Assembly: GCA_016926755.1 (NCBI GenBank) | Contig: JAFGNZ010000180.1 | Span: forward strand, 1-39,632 | From: Myxococcaceae bacterium | GTDB taxonomy: Bacteria > Myxococcota > Myxococcia > Myxococcales > Myxococcaceae | Reading direction: 5' to 3' | DNA: 39,632 bases | Part shown: piece after piece, positions 15,535 to 22,770 of the stretch | Layout of the letters: the number at the start of each line of letters is the position of its first letter | Numbering within the stretch: position 1 is the first letter of the stretch | Notes under the pieces: generated by a model | What the model was told of the DNA's origin: nothing | Database searches by the model: none | The model's input: only the letters and a program-made list of their open reading frames with translations | Translations under genes and position numbers: made by a program

Positions 15535-17307
15535 TTGAACTTCTCCTGTGACAAGTGTCAGAGGCGGTACTCCATCGCGGACGAAAAGGTCCGCGGGAAG
15601 ACCGTCAAGGTCCGTTGTAAGAACTGCCAGAACGTCATCTCGGTCCAGGGGCCTCCCGCCGAGATGGAGGAGAGCACCCGCGTGGTGTCTCTCGCGGACG
15701 TGGAGCGCATCCGCGAGCAGGAGCGCGCGGTGGCCGCGGCCAGCTCCAGCCAGGCCGCGCCGCCTGGCGCGAGCCCCTGGGAGGACGAGCCCACGCGCGC
15801 CGCGCCGGCGCGTCCCGCCAGTGCTCCGTGGTTCGTGATGGTGAAGAGCAAGCAGGAGGGGCCGCTGGATGAGGCCGGCCTGCAGGAGCTGGTGCAGAGC
15901 GGCGCCGTCAACGGGCGCAGCTTCTTCTGGCAGCAGGGCATGGCGGACTGGAAGCGCGGCGCGGAGATCCCGGAGCTCGCGGCCATCTTCGCGCCGCCCG
16001 CGCCTGCCCAGCCGCCCGCGCCGGTGATGGTGCCGGAGCCCGCCACCGCGTCCATGCGAGGTTCGCGCGGCGCGGCCGCCCCGGCCCGGGCGCAGGGCGT
16101 CCCGGCGGAGCATGGCTGGGACGATGTGCCCACCACGGTGGGGCAGGCCGCGATGTCGCGGGAGCCCTGGGATCTGGATCCGCCCGCGTCCGAGCAGCCT
16201 CAGCGCCAGGCGCAGCCGCAGCAGGCCGCGTGGGATGAGCCCGAGCCGCAGCAGGCCGCGTGGGATGAGCCCGAACAGCAGCAGTCGGACGCGCCCTGGG
16301 ATGAGCAGGCGCAGCCACAGCAGGCGCAGGCCGCGTGGGATGAGCCCGAGCAGCCCGCCGCGCGCGCGCGCAGCAATGCGGGGGTGGGCGATGATCTCTT
16401 CTCCGACCTGGATCTGCCCGACCGGAACGAGCAGGCGGAGCTGGGCGAGCCGCCGACGGAGATCCACTCCGATGCGGATCCGCTCGCCGCGGTGCGCGGG
16501 GGCAAGGGCGGGCGGGACGACAAGAAGCCCGTCGAGGACACGCGCCACTTCATGATGAAGTCCGGCGTCACCAAGCGGAACCCGGTGTGGAAGGTGGCGC
16601 TCTTCATCCTGGCGCCCATCTTCCTGGTGGTCGGCACGCTGTACGTGTTGTCCACCCTGAAGGTGGTGCCGCTGAACGTGACGACGGTGAACGCGCAGGG
16701 GCAGAAGGTGGAGAAGTCCGTCTTCTCCGGCGAGGGCGTGAGCGCGCTGCGGGATCGGCTGATGGGGCGCAGCAAGCCGCCGCCCGCGCCGGTGGCCCAG
16801 CCGCCCGCGGACAAGAGGCCGAACGGCGCCGGGGCGAAGCCGGAGGCGGGCTCCGAGGAGGCGAAGCCCGCGGCGCCGGAGACGGGCAAGTCCGCGGAGG
16901 AGATCAAGGCGCTCTACGGAGACGGCTCGAAGCAGGACATGGGCCCCGAGGTGCGCAAGGACTCGGATGTGGCGGCGAAGGATGCGGCCGGCAAGGGTGG
17001 GCCGCCGCCCGAGGACATCAAGAAGGTGGTGGACAAGTCCCAGGGCGCCATCCAGGGCTGCGTGGAGACGGAGCTGCGCAAGAACCCGTCCTTCAAGGGT
17101 GGGAAGGTGCTGCTGGTGGCCACCGTGGGCACCTCCGGCACCGTGAAGAGCGCGAAGCTGGACCGCAAGGAGCTGGATGCCTCCCCGGTGGGCGACTGCA
17201 TCAAGAAGAGCGCCCGGCGGATGGTCTTCCCGCGCTTCAAGGCGGAGGACGGGGTGGACGAGGTGGATCTGGAGATCCCCCTGGTGCTCTCCTCCGGGGC
17301 GATGTAA
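15535..17307 (+). CDS. AgmX/GltJ-like envelope-spanning protein (zinc ribbon, GYF, TM, TonB-like end)
   Basis: A 590-residue protein. Start at TTG 15535, which places the MJ0042-type ribbon (FSCDKCQRRYSIADEK...RCKNC) at the very N-terminus as in the family; no clear ribosome site is visible. A GYF_2-like domain spans about 100-150 (WFVMVKSKQEGPLDEAGLQE). A low-complexity arm, about 160-285, carries WDEPE repeats. One membrane helix lies at about 350-372. The last 90 residues match the AgmX/PglI C-terminal domain, related to TonB ends. In Myxococcus xanthus, GltJ/AgmX links the cytoplasmic polarity protein MglA to the gliding machinery across the envelope. Here the gene does not sit among glt genes but heads an operon with shell proteins (9 nt gap), so it is probably a paralogue with another cargo. 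Confidence 0.85.
   Translation: MNFSCDKCQRRYSIADEKVRGKTVKVRCKNCQNVISVQGPPAEMEESTRVVSLADVERIREQERAVAAASSSQAAPPGASPWEDEPTRAAPARPASAPWFVMVKSKQEGPLDEAGLQELVQSGAVNGRSFFWQQGMADWKRGAEIPELAAIFAPPAPAQPPAPVMVPEPATASMRGSRGAAAPARAQGVPAEHGWDDVPTTVGQAAMSREPWDLDPPASEQPQRQAQPQQAAWDEPEPQQAAWDEPEQQQSDAPWDEQAQPQQAQAAWDEPEQPAARARSNAGVGDDLFSDLDLPDRNEQAELGEPPTEIHSDADPLAAVRGGKGGRDDKKPVEDTRHFMMKSGVTKRNPVWKVALFILAPIFLVVGTLYVLSTLKVVPLNVTTVNAQGQKVEKSVFSGEGVSALRDRLMGRSKPPPAPVAQPPADKRPNGAGAKPEAGSEEAKPAAPETGKSAEEIKALYGDGSKQDMGPEVRKDSDVAAKDAAGKGGPPPEDIKKVVDKSQGAIQGCVETELRKNPSFKGGKVLLVATVGTSGTVKSAKLDRKELDASPVGDCIKKSARRMVFPRFKAEDGVDEVDLEIPLVLSSGAM
16219..16350 (+). repeat. QQAAWDEPE repeats in the AgmX-like protein
   Basis: QQAAWDEPE occurs twice in direct succession, then as diverged DAPWDEQ and QAAWDEPEQ units. 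This gives four Trp-Asp-Glu units in about 44 residues of the cytoplasmic arm. The regular Trp spacing suggests a multivalent binding surface. Confidence 0.75.
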
Positions 17308-17316
17308 CAGGCGCGT

Positions 17317-17580
17317 ATGTATCTGGGTCGCGTCCTCGGCACGGTGGTCTGCGAGCGCAAGTACGAGGGGCTCGAGGGCAAGCGTCTGCTCGTGGTCCAG
17401 CCGTTGGATCACAAGCGCGAGCCCTCGGGCAGCCCGGAGGTGGCCGTGGACACGGTGTCCGCGGGGCCCGGGGAGCTGGTGTACCTGGTGGGCAGCCGCG
17501 AGGCGGCGCTCGCGCTGGATCCGACGTTCGTGCCGGTGGATGCCGCCATCGTCGGCATCGTCGACGCGGTGGACGCATGA
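17317..17580 (+). CDS. EutN/CcmL-family microcompartment vertex protein (BMC-P), copy 1
   Basis: An 87-residue protein made entirely of one EutN/CcmL domain: YLGRVLGTVVCERKYEGLEG, then KRLLVVQPLD, AVDTVSAGPGELVYLVG and the closing AAIVGIVDAVD. The GK-LL-VQPLD and VD-x2-(G/S)AG-G-E-V signatures are typical. These proteins form pentamers that cap the vertices of icosahedral bacterial microcompartments. It begins 9 nt after the AgmX-like stop, and its stop overlaps the next start (ATGA). Usually BMC-P genes sit with BMC-H hexamer genes; none is present in this window, so the shell partner must be elsewhere or absent. Confidence 0.93.
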   Translation: MYLGRVLGTVVCERKYEGLEGKRLLVVQPLDHKREPSGSPEVAVDTVSAGPGELVYLVGSREAALALDPTFVPVDAAIVGIVDAVDA

Positions 17581-17846
17581 ACCTGTGCAAGGTGCTCGGC
17601 AGCATCACCTCCACCCTCAAGCACCCGGCCTTCGAGGGCCGGAAGCTGATGGTGGTGCAGCCGCTGGATGAGCGGCAGCAGCCCCTGGGCAAGAGCTTCA
17701 TCGCCGTGGATCACACCTCCTCGGCGGGGCCGGGGGACGTGGTGCTGGTGATGCGCGAGGGCAACGGCGTGCGGCAGCTGCTCGGGGACAAGACGCTGCC
17801 CATCCGCTCGGTGATCGTCGGCGTGGTGGACGAGGTGGACGCGTGA
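17577..17846 (+). CDS. EutN/CcmL-family microcompartment vertex protein (BMC-P), copy 2
   Basis: An 89-residue paralogue of the preceding gene, starting at ATG 17577 inside the ATGA overlap. It repeats the same framework (NLCKVLGSITSTLKHPAFEG, KLMVVQPLD, AVDHTSSAGPGDVVLVM, VIVGVVDEVD). It lacks the usual small-residue pattern of the pore loop (REGNGVRQLL where GSSAR is common), so the two copies probably differ at the pentamer pore. Tandem but diverged copies suggest mixed or alternative vertices, not simple gene dosage. Its stop overlaps the GTG start of the aldolase (GTGA), so translation is coupled. Confidence 0.92.
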   Translation: MNLCKVLGSITSTLKHPAFEGRKLMVVQPLDERQQPLGKSFIAVDHTSSAGPGDVVLVMREGNGVRQLLGDKTLPIRSVIVGVVDEVDA

Positions 17847-18511
17847 GCGAGGGCTTCATCCCGCTGCCCAAGCTGCGGGCGGAGGTGGTGAGCACCTCCC
17901 ACCGCATGCACCAGAACGGCTGGGTGGCCAACCACGACGGCAACATCTCCGTGCGCCTCAAGGGCGAGCGCTTCCTCATCACGTGCACGGCGGTGTCCAA
18001 GCGGGACATGGACGACGCGTCGCTGCTGGTCGTGGATGCTCAGGGCAAGGTGCTGGAGGGGCGCCGCAAGCCCTTCAGCGAGCTGGAGCTGCACCTGGCC
18101 GTCTACCGCGCGCGCCCGGAGGCCCGGGTGGTGCTGCACGCGCACCCGCCAGTGGCCACCGCCTTCGGGCTGGTGGGGCAGGAGCTGTCACCCATCGCGC
18201 TGCCGGAGATGGTGGTGTCCCTGGGCGATCGGGTGCCCACGCTGCCGCGCGCGATGCCGAGGGATCCCGAGGGCGTCAAGCGCGTGGAGGCGGCTGCCTC
18301 CGAGTACGACGCCTGGCTGCTGTCCGGCAACGGCGCCATCACTCTGGGCGAGGACCTGACGCAGGCGCTGCTGCGGATGGAGCTCGTCGAGCACTACGCG
18401 AAGATCCTCATGGCCGCGCGCTCGCTGGGGGCCATTCCGCCGCTGGCACCGGCGGACGTGCAGAAGCTGCTCGAGGCGCGCAAGAAGGCGGGCCTTGGAC
18501 CGCGGCGCTAG
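17843..18511 (+). CDS. Class II aldolase/adducin family protein (fuculose-phosphate aldolase-like)
   Basis: A 222-residue zinc-dependent aldolase starting at GTG 17843, coupled to the second shell gene. Catalytic features: Glu80 (PFSELELH), zinc ligands His99 and His101 (LHAHPP), and third His184 (VEHYAK). An N-terminal GNISVRL segment binds substrate phosphate. Family members split fuculose-1-phosphate or rhamnulose-1-phosphate to lactaldehyde, or ribulose-phosphate analogues. Class II aldolases are signature cargo of several microcompartment types. The C-terminal stretch (ADVQKLLEARKKAGL) is amphipathic and could serve as a targeting helix, but it is short and this is inference. The substrate is not fixed by sequence. 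Confidence 0.9.
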   Translation: MSEGFIPLPKLRAEVVSTSHRMHQNGWVANHDGNISVRLKGERFLITCTAVSKRDMDDASLLVVDAQGKVLEGRRKPFSELELHLAVYRARPEARVVLHAHPPVATAFGLVGQELSPIALPEMVVSLGDRVPTLPRAMPRDPEGVKRVEAAASEYDAWLLSGNGAITLGEDLTQALLRMELVEHYAKILMAARSLGAIPPLAPADVQKLLEARKKAGLGPRR

Positions 18512-19673
18512 CGTCTCGGGGCGGCTGCCTCGCACGGTGGTGGTGCTGGGCGTGGTGTCGCTGCTCACCGACGTGAGCAGCGAGATGATCTTCCCGCTGC
18601 TGCCGGCGTTCCTGGCCGCGCGCCTGCCGGCTGCGCCGCTGCTGCTGGGGGCCATGGAGGGGCTGGCGGATCTGGTGTCCGCGCTCCTCAAGTACCAGTC
18701 CGGCGTGTGGGCGGACCGGACGCGGCGCCTCAAGCCGCTGGTGCTGCTGGGCTACGGCGTGTCCAGCCTCGCGCGGCCGATGATGGCCTTCGTCACCGCC
18801 GTGTGGCAGCCGCTCCTCATCCGCTCGCTGGATCGGGTGGGCAAGGGCGTGCGCACCAGCCCGCGAGACGCGCTCATCGCGCACGCGGTGCCCGAGGGCG
18901 CGCGGGGCCGGGCCTTTGGCTTCCACCGGGGGATGGACCACGCGGGAGCGGCGCTCGGGGCGCTGGTGGCGATAGTGCTCGTCTCGGCCGGCTTGAAGGT
19001 GGAGCAGGTCTTCCTGGCGGCCGCGGTGCCGGGCCTGCTGGGCGTGCTGGCCCTCTTCCTGGCTCCCGAGCCGCCGCGCGAGCAGGGGCCGATCCACGCG
19101 GGCGTCACGTCGCAGGAGCCCGTGCCGGGGCGGCTGGCGTACTACCTGGTCCCGGTGGTCATCTTCGGGATCGCCAACTCCACGGACGCCTTCATCCTGC
19201 TGAAGCTGAGCGAGGAGGGGGCCGACCCCACGCTCCTGCCGCTCGCGTGGCTGATGCTGAATGCGGTGAAGGCAGCGGTCTCGTATCCCGCGGGCTGGCT
19301 CGCGGACCGGCTGGGCGCGGCGCGGCTGGTGATGGCCGGGTGGCTGCTCTACGCGCTGAGCTACGTGGCGCTCTCGCGCGTGCATGGGGTGACGGGCACG
19401 CTCGTCGTCATGGGCGTGTACGGGCTGTACTACGCGCTCTCCGAGGGCGCGCAGCGCTCGCTGCTCACCTCGCTGGTGCCGGTGGAGGCGCGCGGGCGCG
19501 CCTTCGGCCTGTACAACGGTCTGACGGGTGGGGCCTCGCTCGCGGCGGGGCTGCTCTTCGGAGGGGTGTGGACGCAGTGGGGCAGCTCGGTGGCCTTCGT
19601 CACCGCGGGCATCCTCGCGGCGCTCGGCGTGGCGCTGCTCGTGCTGCTGCTGCCGCGCGCCCGTGCGTCATGA
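18495..19673 (+). CDS. MFS permease
   Basis: A 392-residue major facilitator with about 12 membrane helices. Start TTG 18495 lies inside the aldolase gene (17-nt overlap) with AAGGCGGG upstream, implying coupled translation; a later GTG at 18537 is the alternative. It has the LTDVSSEMIFPLLPAFL signature near the first helix and the loop motif GVWADRTRR between helices 2 and 3. The RVGKGVRTSPRDALIA block seen in a broad, poorly characterised MFS group is also present. The substrate is unknown. Its place as the last gene after two shell proteins and an aldolase suggests transport of the aldolase substrate or product, but this is context only. Confidence 0.88.
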   Translation: MDRGASVSGRLPRTVVVLGVVSLLTDVSSEMIFPLLPAFLAARLPAAPLLLGAMEGLADLVSALLKYQSGVWADRTRRLKPLVLLGYGVSSLARPMMAFVTAVWQPLLIRSLDRVGKGVRTSPRDALIAHAVPEGARGRAFGFHRGMDHAGAALGALVAIVLVSAGLKVEQVFLAAAVPGLLGVLALFLAPEPPREQGPIHAGVTSQEPVPGRLAYYLVPVVIFGIANSTDAFILLKLSEEGADPTLLPLAWLMLNAVKAAVSYPAGWLADRLGAARLVMAGWLLYALSYVALSRVHGVTGTLVVMGVYGLYYALSEGAQRSLLTSLVPVEARGRAFGLYNGLTGGASLAAGLLFGGVWTQWGSSVAFVTAGILAALGVALLVLLLPRARAS

Positions 19674-19686
19674 ATGGAGGCAGTAC

Positions 19687-21072
19687 ATGGTACGGATGAG
19701 TCCGAGGGCGGGTATGTTCATGGGGCTCCTGAGCGGAGTCCTGGTACTCGGGTTGGGGTACGCGAGCACGCGCGATGAATCGCCAGCACCGGCAGGCGCC
19801 CCATCCCCCGCCGCTGTGCCGGCGGGTCGTGGTGAGGAGGGCGACGAAGAGCGGGGGCGGCGAGAGGCGGATGCGTTCGCCCAGAAGGCGTTGGAGACGC
19901 TGCGAGCCTCGGGGCTCCGGGGCGAGCTGCGGTACGATCCCCAGCGTTTTCTCATCCAGGTGCCGGAGTTCGAGGGACAATCGTCGCAGACGATCTTCCT
20001 CAAGAACTTCTATGACGAGTACCGCGCCAGCCCACCCGAGCGGCGCGAGGAAGCACTCAAGCAGCTCCTCAAGCTGGGGAATCTGCCCAAGACCCCCACG
20101 CTGTATCCCGCGGCGCGTCCGTTCCTGCTGCCGGTGGTTCGCCCACGCTTCTACTTCGAGTCGCTCAAGCTCCAGGGGCCTGACAGTGTGACGGGAGGCT
20201 CGGTGCCCGTGGTCTGGCGCCCGTTGGGGACCGTGCTGGGCGTAGCGCTCGTGCAGGACACGCCGGACGCCATGAAATACGTCCCTCCGGAGGAGCTCGC
20301 GCAGTGGGGCGTCACCTCCGAGCAGGCGTTCGCTGACGCGCTGGAGAACCTGCGGCGTCGGAGCCCCGAGGCCCTCATCTCGCTGGCTCCGGGGACGTGC
20401 CAGTCCGCTTGGGACGACAGCTATGCCGCCTCACGTCTGCTCCTGGAGGAGGTGATCCGTCGCTGCAAGGTGCGCGGCGATCCGGTCGTGCTGGTACCCC
20501 ACCGGGACGTATTGCTCATCACAGGCTCAAGAGACGATGAGGGGTTGCTTCGGGTGGCGGAGCTCTCGCAGGTAGCCTACGAGGCGCCCCGTTCGGTGGA
20601 TGGGCGCGCCCTGCGCCGTGCTCCCGAGGGTTGGGTGCCCTTCCTCCCCGCCAAGGGGAGCAAAGCCTTGCCGGCGCTCCGCAAGCTCGCGGTGGAGAGC
20701 CAGCGGCGGGAGTACTCCGCCCAGGAAGAAGGGCTCAACGCGCAGCACAAGCGCCAGGGCGTGGACCTCTTCGTCGCCGAGTTCATCCCCTACGAGGACG
20801 AGCACGGGCGCGTCTTCAGCCAGGCGGTCTGGGTCAAGGGCATGGACACGCTGCTGCCGCGCGTGGACGTGGTCATCTTCATGGACTCGGAGCGGGGGCC
20901 AGAGGCTCCACCGGTAGCGGTGGTGCGCTGGGATGTGGTGGAGCGCGAGGCGGGCAGGCTGCTCGTCCCCGTAGAGGGGCTCTACCCAATTCGCTACCAG
21001 CTCAAGGGCTTCCCCACTCCGGAGCAGCTCTCCCGCTGGAAGAAGGATCCGAGCGTCATGAACGTGCCATGA
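19687..21072 (+). CDS. DUF1444-like membrane-anchored protein
   Basis: A 461-residue protein starting at ATG 19687, with GGAGG 7 nt upstream and 13 nt after the MFS gene. The N-terminus has one hydrophobic segment (MFMGLLSGVLVLGLGYAS), probably an uncleaved anchor or signal peptide, then a charged linker. The body resembles DUF1444 (YtpP/UPF0354-type) proteins: IFLKNFYDEYRASPPERRE near the front, VPVVWRPLG, and VPHRDVLLITGSRDDEGLLRVAE in the middle. Its C-terminal half (about 330-461) is extra relative to that family. It is the last gene of the plus-strand run; an inverted repeat TGACAG/CTGTCA spans its stop codon. No function is known. Confidence 0.72.
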   Translation: MVRMSPRAGMFMGLLSGVLVLGLGYASTRDESPAPAGAPSPAAVPAGRGEEGDEERGRREADAFAQKALETLRASGLRGELRYDPQRFLIQVPEFEGQSSQTIFLKNFYDEYRASPPERREEALKQLLKLGNLPKTPTLYPAARPFLLPVVRPRFYFESLKLQGPDSVTGGSVPVVWRPLGTVLGVALVQDTPDAMKYVPPEELAQWGVTSEQAFADALENLRRRSPEALISLAPGTCQSAWDDSYAASRLLLEEVIRRCKVRGDPVVLVPHRDVLLITGSRDDEGLLRVAELSQVAYEAPRSVDGRALRRAPEGWVPFLPAKGSKALPALRKLAVESQRREYSAQEEGLNAQHKRQGVDLFVAEFIPYEDEHGRVFSQAVWVKGMDTLLPRVDVVIFMDSERGPEAPPVAVVRWDVVEREAGRLLVPVEGLYPIRYQLKGFPTPEQLSRWKKDPSVMNVP

Positions 21073-21161
21073 CAGGAGGCTGTCAAGGGTGGCGCACTGG
21101 CTTGCTCGGCCTGTCCGACAACCCTACCGGTTCGTGCAAAGTCGTCTCGGTGTCGAGCAGG

Positions 21162-21398
21162 TCAAAGCTCGAAGTCGCCGGGTGGGGGCTTCTTCGCCGC
21201 GGCCCGCTGGCGGGCCTGGCGCACCTGCTCGCGCAGCGCCTCGGTGGCCTCTGCGTCCACCTGGCCCGTCTCCAGATCGATGACGTCTCCCTCGCGCGCC
21301 TCCGCGGGCAGCTCGGCGCGGGGCCGGGTGAGCTGGCGGCCGTCGACGATCAGCACGGCCAGCTCGTCCTCGAAGCGATCCACCGTGGCCTTGGACAT
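21162..21398 (-). CDS. DUF3006-domain protein
   Basis: A 78-residue protein with the DUF3006 pattern: TVDRFEDELAVLIVDG, then a PAEAREGDVIDL strand, followed by a charged helix. DUF3006 genes are often found beside ComEC-like metallo-beta-lactamase-fold genes, exactly as here (10 nt downstream of one). It is therefore probably the last member of this three-gene minus-strand operon. The biochemical role is unknown. Confidence 0.85.
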   Translation of the reverse strand: MSKATVDRFEDELAVLIVDGRQLTRPRAELPAEAREGDVIDLETGQVDAEATEALREQVRQARQRAAAKKPPPGDFEL

Positions 21399-21408
21399 GA
21401 GGGGCTCC

Positions 21409-22770
21409 TCAGGGATTGCAGCAGTGGGCAGGTTTGCGCTGCTTCAAGGCCTCGTCGCGTGAGGTGTACGTGATGAGGTTCTCTGGGAAGATCCTCTTCA
21501 CGCTGGGGCAGTCCTCTCTGTGGAAGATCGGGCGATTTCGGCTGGCGTAGTATTTCACGCCACTCGCCGCGGGCTGCTTCTTCGCGGTGCGCGCCCCACG
21601 CTCATTGCCGCTCCTGGAGGGGGGCTCCTCCACCTGCTTGGAGCGCGAGAGGTCGATGTCACTCTCCGCCTTCACGCCCGCGGTCTTCGTGGGCACGGCC
21701 CCCGGGGGCTCCTGTTGCGCGATGGCGGGAGGCGGGGCGATCGGGAGGAAGGGTGGCAGGTCCTCCTCGGCGGAATCGAAGACATGCTGGGTGTTGGACG
21801 GCTCTCCGGGGGCCAGCCGCTGGGTGGTGAGCACGAACCGCTTGCCGTCGCTCAGCGCGTGCACCTCGCCGGCCTCGTCCGTGCGGAAGATCCGGGCATG
21901 CGCCGCGTTCAGACGCTCCAGCGTGGCCTGGGCCGGCATGCCCAGCGTCGTGCTCGCCCCAGCGCTGATGATGGCGGCCCTCGGGCGCACCCTCTGGAGG
22001 AACTCCGGCGTCGTCCCGGTCTCCGCGCCGTGGGCGCCCACCTTGAGCAGCGTGGAGCCCAGCTCCGCGCTCCTGTTCAATAGCGCGGCCTCCGTCTCCA
22101 ACCGCGCGTCGCCCGCGAAGAGCACCGACGTCTCTCCATGGGTGAGCCGCAGGACGATGGAGTTGGCCTCGTGCTGGGCCTGCCTCGTCTCCCTGGGGCC
22201 CTCTAGAAGCAGCGGCTCGCTTGGCGCGCGCGGCCACAGGACGGTCAGCTCCGCCCCGCCGCCCAGCGGCAGGCGCAGATGCTCCTCGGGCTGTGAGGGG
22301 TTGGGGGCGGGCGAGAAGATCTCCACCCCTCGCGAGCCGATGGACGTGAGCAGGGCGTCATACTCGGAGGAAGCCTCGGGGAGCTGCGGCTCCAGGAGCC
22401 GGCGGGGAGCCGCCACCTTCTGCACCGCGTCCAGCGCGCCATAGTGGTCCGCCGCCGGGTGGGTGAGGACGACGAGATCCAACGGCCTGGCGAGCAGCTC
22501 CGGGAGCCGGTTGACGAGGTGGTTCGCGGCCGAGGCCGGGCCCGTGTCCACCAGCACGGTCCTCCCCTCGGGCGAGACGATGAGCGCGGCGTCACCCTGG
22601 CCCACGTCGAGGAAGTAGACGTGGAGCTTTCCGTCCGGCCGGTCCCCCAGGTAGTGCTGCGCCGAGGCGGCGGGGCCAGGGGCCGGAGGCGGTGAGGGCG
22701 TGGGGCGGGGTGGCTCCTTGCACGCGGCGGCGAGGAGCAGGCCCAGCAGGGGCAGCAGACGCACGTTCAT
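21409..22770 (-). CDS. ComEC-like MBL-fold lipoprotein with altered metal motif and Ada-like Zn tail
   Basis: A 453-residue protein with a lipoprotein signal (MNVRLLPLLGLLLAAAC, lipid Cys17). The metallo-beta-lactamase domain spans about 45-300 (VYFLDVGQGDAALIVSPEG, VLVDTGP). The key HxHxDH motif reads HPAADH, so the second zinc His is Ala, while GDARLETEAALL and GAHGAETGTTPEF keep later ligands. ComEC-type MBL domains cut one DNA strand during uptake; loss of this His may reduce or alter activity. The last about 45 residues form an Ada-type zinc-binding module (FHREDCPSVKRI...YTSRDEAL...CCNP). Its start overlaps the stop of the upstream paralogue (22767-22770). Confidence 0.88.
   Translation of the reverse strand: MNVRLLPLLGLLLAAACKEPPRPTPSPPPAPGPAASAQHYLGDRPDGKLHVYFLDVGQGDAALIVSPEGRTVLVDTGPASAANHLVNRLPELLARPLDLVVLTHPAADHYGALDAVQKVAAPRRLLEPQLPEASSEYDALLTSIGSRGVEIFSPAPNPSQPEEHLRLPLGGGAELTVLWPRAPSEPLLLEGPRETRQAQHEANSIVLRLTHGETSVLFAGDARLETEAALLNRSAELGSTLLKVGAHGAETGTTPEFLQRVRPRAAIISAGASTTLGMPAQATLERLNAAHARIFRTDEAGEVHALSDGKRFVLTTQRLAPGEPSNTQHVFDSAEEDLPPFLPIAPPPAIAQQEPPGAVPTKTAGVKAESDIDLSRSKQVEEPPSRSGNERGARTAKKQPAASGVKYYASRNRPIFHREDCPSVKRIFPENLITYTSRDEALKQRKPAHCCNP

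Noticed and set aside
18103-19385. Long minus-strand ORFs opposite the aldolase and MFS genes
   Set aside because: The aldolase zinc ligands and MFS motifs are on the plus strand; the opposite frames are His/Arg/Gly-rich with no domains.
21070-21085. TGACAG/CTGTCA inverted repeat as a terminator of the DUF1444-like gene
   Set aside because: A perfect 6-bp stem exists but it overlaps the stop codon and has no T-tract; too short to claim as a terminator.
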